A stretch of DNA of 64,000 nucleotides from Torymus aiolomorphi (lineage: Eukaryota; Arthropoda; Insecta; Hymenoptera; Torymidae), in the NCBI GenBank assembly GCA_036365515.1, contig CM070873.1, forward strand, positions 224,517,876-224,581,875, written 5' to 3'. This document shows, in pieces, positions 63,200-64,000 of the stretch (the first letter of the stretch is position 1; the number at the start of each line of letters is the position of its first letter). Made by a program: the position numbers and the translations under genes. The notes below the pieces were generated by a model, which did no database searches, was not told the DNA's origin, and saw only the letters and a program-made list of their open reading frames with translations.

Positions 63200-64000
63200 C
63201 CCGTTTAAAAAAAAAGTCTGGGCGAAGTCTTGCAGAAATCTGGCTTGAAAAGTCTGGCCAAAGTCTCACAGGTCAGACGATCCCAGACTTTTTGCCAGAC
63301 TTTTTATATTTTCTATTACAAGTCTTGGAAAAAATGCCCAGACTTTATCCAAGACTTTTCACCAGACTTAGCATACTGCGTAAAAAGTCTGGAAAAAATG
63401 CCCAGACTTCATCCAAGACTTTTTACCAGGCTTAGCATACAGCGCAAAAAGTCTTGGAAAAGTGCTCAGACTTTATCCCAGACTTTTCGCCAGACTTTAT
63501 GGTACGCGTATGTAGGTTATACACGCCCGGCACCTTCCGCATGAAACCGATGCTCATAGTCTTCTACTGCAATCCCATGGTCACTGCTATCATGATTGTC
63601 GTTGTCGCTGTCATCTGCAGATCTAATCATTTTTGGAGACACAAAGAGCCGGGCTTTGTGAAACTCCAACCTGCAAGTAGAAGTCCTCACAAAGCATCTC
63701 TTCTACAGTGCAAGTACATATTTTATAGAACATTGGAACTTATCTGATTATTATCTAGGTGTTGTCCATTACAGTTTCTTGTGGAAAATTTTCGCACCTT
63801 CTCTAGAAACATACATAGAGAAGAACTTAATAGCAAAAATATGTAGCGAGCTGACAATATTTTGAGGTCCATAAATAACTTGAAACTAGTTGCAGAATAC
63901 TCTATGTTCACATTGTTCACATGATTGTCGTTTAATTCATGTTGCTTGGACTTCGAAATATTTTTATCTTGCTATACACGTTTAGATTACAAAATTTGTC
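63200..64000. mobile_element. Diverged GTCTGG foldback element, cut by window end
   Basis: Begins CCCGTTTAAAAAAAAAGTCTGG, like the start of 36829-39647, then repeats AGTCTGG/CCAGACT words to about 63500. Near 63855-63895 it aligns with the inner end of the left arm of the first element (GAAACTAGTTGCA against GAAACTAGCTACA), and from about 63937 (CATGTTGCTTGGACTTCGAA) with the start of its right arm. The rest of the right arm lies beyond the window. A trimeric run of about 90-bp units (TTTTTACCAGACTTAGCATA type) is visible at 63330-63500. Confidence 0.6.

Overview
This is a eukaryotic nuclear window with no recognisable host protein-coding gene, rRNA, intact tRNA or CRISPR array. AT-rich DNA alternates with CpG-rich blocks full of CGCG runs, and there are long (GA)n/(CT)n tracts, a Penelope-type retroelement, a Helitron and many short inverted-repeat DNA transposons. 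Abundant CpG in an AT-rich genome fits a hymenopteran insect, perhaps a parasitoid wasp; this is inference from composition. Long open frames are absent apart from one truncated retroelement frame and simple-repeat translations, so the window is probably intergenic or deep intronic.

Layout. 2.1-3.5 kb: a 5'-truncated Penelope-like element with a GIY-YIG endonuclease frame, 178-bp inverted terminal arms and a 13-bp target duplication. 4.5-17.3 kb: scattered foldback elements and unique sequence. 19.7-26.3 kb: a pile-up of TIR elements, including nested, truncated and head-to-tail copies; three carry a tRNA-like segment. 26.3-35.3 kb: mostly unique, CpG-rich blocks. 36.6-39.8 kb: a three-layer nest, in which an older TIR element with an 8-bp target duplication holds a GTCTGG-word foldback element, which holds a 1,560-bp Helitron whose pre-insertion site can be read from the opposite arm. 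40.5-44.8 kb: three more TIR elements with tRNA-like cassettes, two of them near-identical. 46.0-46.6 kb: a TTAA-flanked piggyBac-like element. 46.6-63.2 kb: mostly unique CpG-rich blocks and AT spacers with long CT/GA tracts. 63.2 kb to the end: a diverged second GTCTGG foldback element cut by the window edge.

The most interesting pattern is a group of TA-flanked TIR elements (termini like CACNGAGAGAAAT). Their interiors are built from a short family-specific word repeated in both orientations, and six of them carry a central tRNA-derived cassette with A/B-box-like motifs and nearby T-runs. None encodes a transposase, so they must be mobilised in trans. A second repeat family (starting near AGTATATTAC) has inserted into two of these elements.
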